From: Bacillota bacterium
Lineage (GTDB): Bacteria; Bacillota; Clostridia; Lachnospirales; Lachnospiraceae
Direction of reading: 5' to 3'
Length of the DNA: 64,000 nt
Assembly: GCA_023398615.1 (NCBI GenBank)
Contig: JAEWSD010000022.1
Location: 32,406 to 96,405, forward strand
Shown: positions 61,473 through 64,000 of the stretch, piece after piece
How positions within the stretch are numbered: the first letter of the stretch is position 1
Layout of the letters: each line of letters opens with the position of its first letter
Program-made: the position numbers and the translations under genes
The notes under the pieces: generated by a model
Databases searched by the model: none
What the model was told of the DNA's origin: nothing
What the model saw: the letters and a program-made list of their open reading frames with translations, nothing else

Positions 61473-62741
61473 ATGAGCGAGCAAAGAAACCTGATTGTTG
61501 GATTGGATCTGTGTAATGACTATACCCAGATGAGCTGTTATAACAGCAGAACCTTTGAACCGGAGTCGGTCAGTATGAGTCCGGACCGGGCGAAATATCT
61601 GATACCGACAGTGTTAGGGGTTAAGAACGATTCAAAGGAATGGATATTCGGCGAAGATGCTGTTTCCCTTCACGATAAGCAGGCCGGTGTACTGGTTGAT
61701 AATCTGATCATGAAGCTGGAGAAAGAGCTTGAAACGGAAATCTTCGGTGTTACATTTCAGCCTGCCGCTCTGCTTGAGAAATACCTGAGGAAATGCCTTC
61801 AGCTTCTGAAAGTATATCATCCGACCAACAGTATTCAGAAGATTGTCATAACGCTAAAGAATAACAGCGAGAAGGTAACGGATTCCATGTATGCCGCACT
61901 TTTGAGCCTCGGAATCGACAGGGACCGCGCACATGTGCAAAGCCATATGCAAAGCTACCAGTACTATGCGCTAAGCCAGCCGAAAGAGCTATGGATGAAT
62001 GATATCGGCTTGTTCGAGTTTGATGAGTCCGGCTTAATCTATCATCAGATTACGGTGAACCGTAAGACACATCCGCATATCGTGGGCATGATCGATAAGG
62101 ATTTCTCCGGGACGTTGAGCTTTGACATGCTGGAGGAGCTTAAGGGCAGTGAGAACCTGGAGTATATCTTTGAAAACATTGCAAACAGTATACTGTTCAA
62201 GCAGGTGGTATCAACGGTATACGTGACCGGTATAGGTTTTGAAGGCGACTGGGCCGATAATGTGCTTAAGGAGCTTTGTGCCGGACGCCGGGTATTCAAA
62301 GGTCAGAACCTTTATACAAAGGGCGCCTGCTATGCCGCAAAGGAAATGACAGGGGAACATAAATTAGAGGATTACCTTTTCCTGAGCAATGAAATGATCA
62401 TGAGTACTTTTCTGATAGAAGGGTATTATGACGCAAAACAGACGGAGATAGTATTGGCAAAGGCCGGAACACCGTGGTATGATGTGGATGAAAGGCTGGA
62501 TCTGATCCTTGATAACGAGGAGGCGGTAACGATCACCATCCATGATGTAATGAAGCGTGAATCCGTAACACACACGCTTAAGCTGACGGGACTGCCGAAA
62601 CGCCCGAACAGGGTAACCCGTTTGGAACTCAGACTGAAATTCCTGAGCAGGAATTCCGCGGCCATTTCGGTAAAAGATAAAGGCTTTGGGGAGTTCTATC
62701 CGTCAACCAACCGGATATGGGAGAAAGAGATTAAACTGTAG
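61473..62741 (+). CDS. Reduced Hsp70/actin-like ATPase family protein (DUF5716-like)
   Basis: 422 residues from the ATG at 61473, seven bases from AAAGGAG; a longer form would overlap the previous gene. The order of landmarks parallels Hsp70: an N-terminal phosphate-1-like loop LIVGLDLCNDYTQMSCYN, a YLIPTVLGVKND strand like the PS.V segment, VYVTGIGFEGDWADNVLKEL and YTKGACYAAKEM (the GG..R.P/AVA.GAA region), and a C-terminal part RLELRLKFLSRNSAAISVKDKGFGEFYP that resembles the substrate-binding beta domain, without the helical lid. Several key residues (the GTT and GG motifs) are degenerate, so ATP turnover is uncertain. I think the family is Pfam DUF5716, unknown function. It should act with its large operon partner. 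Confidence 0.78.
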   Translation: MSEQRNLIVGLDLCNDYTQMSCYNSRTFEPESVSMSPDRAKYLIPTVLGVKNDSKEWIFGEDAVSLHDKQAGVLVDNLIMKLEKELETEIFGVTFQPAALLEKYLRKCLQLLKVYHPTNSIQKIVITLKNNSEKVTDSMYAALLSLGIDRDRAHVQSHMQSYQYYALSQPKELWMNDIGLFEFDESGLIYHQITVNRKTHPHIVGMIDKDFSGTLSFDMLEELKGSENLEYIFENIANSILFKQVVSTVYVTGIGFEGDWADNVLKELCAGRRVFKGQNLYTKGACYAAKEMTGEHKLEDYLFLSNEMIMSTFLIEGYYDAKQTEIVLAKAGTPWYDVDERLDLILDNEEAVTITIHDVMKRESVTHTLKLTGLPKRPNRVTRLELRLKFLSRNSAAISVKDKGFGEFYPSTNRIWEKEIKL

Positions 62742-62853
62742 CGGTATTATGCCGGGACGGCTGAAAAGAAAATAATAAGAGAAAGGAATGCCATATATGG
62801 ATTGGTGGTGAGGCTGTTGCAAAACAGCTCCATGCACCGGGGGGATATAAAGA

Positions 62854-63690
62854 ATGGGAAAACTGATAATTTGCAGCGGAAAGCAGGCGATCCGGCCGTA
62901 TCATATCAAATTAACGGATACAGGGGTCTATTCCATAGAGGAGCTGTGCTACTACATTTATAATAATATTGATATGATCAACGAAGAATTCTTTAACAAT
63001 GAGTTGGCAGCCTGGATATCCGAAGAGCTTAAGTTAACGGAAAGGGCAGAGAAGCTCCGGGAACTGATCCGGTCGGATGCGGGACTGAAGGATATCGTGG
63101 TATGTGTCCTGTGCAGTGCGGATTACTATACCGAGACGGAGATTAAGCAGTTGTTGCATCTTATGGATGAGACGGCAAGGCTGACACCTGTAGAGGTAAA
63201 GAAAAGGAAAGCCGACAGTTACCTGAGATACAGGCAGTTTACGGAAGCGGCAACCGAATATGAGAATATACTGAACGGGAAGGATGCCGTTAATCTGACC
63301 GGTGAGGAATATGGAAATCTTCTTCACAACCTTGCCGTAGTACAGTTGAATACCATAGGAGTGTCTGCCGCAGCCGAGAACTTTAAACAGGCTTACGAGA
63401 GGAATCATAACGCAGAATCCCTGATGCAGTATCTGTATGCCTTGATTATCAGCAGACAGGACGAAAGATTTATGCAGGAAGCGGCCGCTTATGGTGTGGA
63501 TCAGGAAAAGCAGATACAGATACAGACGAATTTTGAACAGATCTGCCGGGAAGCCGAGAACTCCGAAGCGTATAAGGAGATAAGCGAGCTTACGGCAGAC
63601 CGGCAAGCCGGCAGGATAAGCCAGTATTACCAGATGGCAGAAGACATAATAGAAAGATGGAAGCAGGAATTCCGCCGTGAGAATTCATAG
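62854..63690 (+). CDS. Helical-repeat (TPR-like) protein of the Hsp70-like operon
   Basis: 278 residues, GGGGGAT ribosome site. N-terminal 50 residues, KLIICSGKQAIRPYHIKLTDTGVYSIEELCYYIYNNIDMINEEF, form a small alpha/beta start; the rest is helical with TPR-like pairs at about 120-240: ADSYLRYRQFTEAATEYENIL, YGNLLHNLAVVQLNTIGVSAAAENFKQAYERN, AESLMQYLYALIISRQDERF. It ends RRENS. No catalytic residues; a scaffold or co-chaperone role is likely from context. It lies 112 bases after the Hsp70-like gene, with a small GGCTGTT/ACAGC hairpin between. Confidence 0.8.
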   Translation: MGKLIICSGKQAIRPYHIKLTDTGVYSIEELCYYIYNNIDMINEEFFNNELAAWISEELKLTERAEKLRELIRSDAGLKDIVVCVLCSADYYTETEIKQLLHLMDETARLTPVEVKKRKADSYLRYRQFTEAATEYENILNGKDAVNLTGEEYGNLLHNLAVVQLNTIGVSAAAENFKQAYERNHNAESLMQYLYALIISRQDERFMQEAAAYGVDQEKQIQIQTNFEQICREAENSEAYKEISELTADRQAGRISQYYQMAEDIIERWKQEFRRENS

Positions 63691-63728
63691 AACAGGTTAT
63701 CATCATAGAAATTTGAGGGGTACTTAAG

Positions 63729-64000
63729 ATGGGATTTTTAAAGAAGCTCTTTTCGAAAGCAGACAGAACAGACAATAAGGAACAGGCAGACAATCAGCAG
63801 GAAGAAGCCTCCGGTTTGCACGAGGGGGTAAGAACCGGAAAACAGATCAGCTATGATCCGGATGAGGACAGCGATAGCTTTATTGCCGACCATTGTGAGC
63901 AGATACTGGAGACCGTCAGGCAGCTGGAAGAAATAAAAACAGAATATCAGGCTGTTACCTCTTATCTGACGGACATGCAGAAGATTGACCGCATTCCGGC
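63729..64000 (+). CDS. Coiled-coil protein, 3' truncated at the window edge
   Basis: 90 codons are visible from the ATG at 63729 (GAGGGG upstream): MGFLKKLFSKADRTDNKEQ at the start, an amphipathic basic helix that could touch a membrane, an acidic linker (DPDEDSDS), then a predicted coiled coil (HCEQILETVRQLEEIKTEYQ, VTSYLTDMQKIDRIP). It continues beyond the window. Fourth gene of the Hsp70-like operon, 38 bases after the third. A GrpE-like or membrane-tethering role is conceivable but not supported by a motif. Confidence 0.75.
   Translation, partial: MGFLKKLFSKADRTDNKEQADNQQEEASGLHEGVRTGKQISYDPDEDSDSFIADHCEQILETVRQLEEIKTEYQAVTSYLTDMQKIDRIP

Noticed and set aside
62789..62812. Seven-codon frame (MPYMDWW) after an AGAAAGGA site, before the TPR-like gene
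   Set aside because: Two Trp codons recall a leader peptide, but no attenuator pairing follows and the downstream genes have nothing to do with tryptophan.

Overview
The window reads as chromosomal DNA of a spore-forming, chemotactic, plant-sugar-using Lachnospiraceae bacterium (Clostridium cluster XIVa; Anaerocolumna or Lachnoclostridium-like). This is inferred from an alpha/beta-type small acid-soluble spore protein, large chemoreceptors, a xylose operon, a GH94 phosphorylase, a GH36 alpha-galactosidase, AGGAGG-type ribosome sites, TTGACA/TATAAT promoters and a Lachnospiraceae-type DUF5717/DUF5716 operon. Composition looks like low-to-mid 40s % GC by eye. I see no tRNA, rRNA, CRISPR array, prophage or transposase gene.

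Layout. 1-3.5 kb: the end of a GltA/NfnB-type flavoprotein, a ZTP riboswitch with terminator, purH, and a cold-shock gene. 3.7-10.8 kb: a secreted Ig-like protein, an OmpR-type two-component system, a miniature element, a probable 6S RNA with its own promoter and terminator, nadE, degV and a membrane-anchored unknown. 11-18.3 kb: the addBA recombination nuclease. 18.4-28.6 kb: two paralogous chemoreceptors around a SASP gene, a lipid kinase and a ROK (XylR-like) repressor, then xylAB behind a promoter with a classical xyl operator. 28.8-34.3 kb: a BlaI repressor with an M56 protease fused to an LCP domain, a eukaryote-type HisA, a methyltransferase and Hsp33. 34.5-41 kb: a cellobiose-phosphorylase-type enzyme, then purC-purF-purB. 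41-43.8 kb: a ferritin-like protein and a convergent membrane protein/XRE/anchored protein operon. 43.9-51.6 kb: alpha-galactosidase with a sugar symporter, two acetyltransferase-like proteins, an ArsC-like protein, LysR, dUTPase and a leaderless papain-like protein. 51.8-57.7 kb: murI, a lipoprotein, purA behind a hairpin-rich leader, an O-antigen-ligase-like protein and a PLP aminotransferase. 57.8-64 kb: an operon with a 1191-residue DUF5717-like protein, a reduced Hsp70-like protein, a helical-repeat protein and a partial coiled-coil protein that runs off the window.

How genes work together. Purine genes are scattered (purH, purCFB, purA); purH is under ZTP control. Xylose use is under a divergently encoded ROK repressor, with a chemoreceptor between repressor and operon. 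The alpha-galactosidase and symporter are coupled for uptake and hydrolysis of alpha-galactosides. The BlaI/M56-LCP pair looks like an envelope-sensing proteolytic switch with a wall-polymer LCP domain where the beta-lactam sensor normally sits.

The most novel items are the terminal Hsp70-like operon, the M56-LCP fusion, and a family of tiny palindromic mobile elements (17, 32 and about 155 bp) whose 8-bp target duplications can be read directly at four sites. Longer intergenic palindromes sharing sequence cores add a second layer of unexplained repeats.
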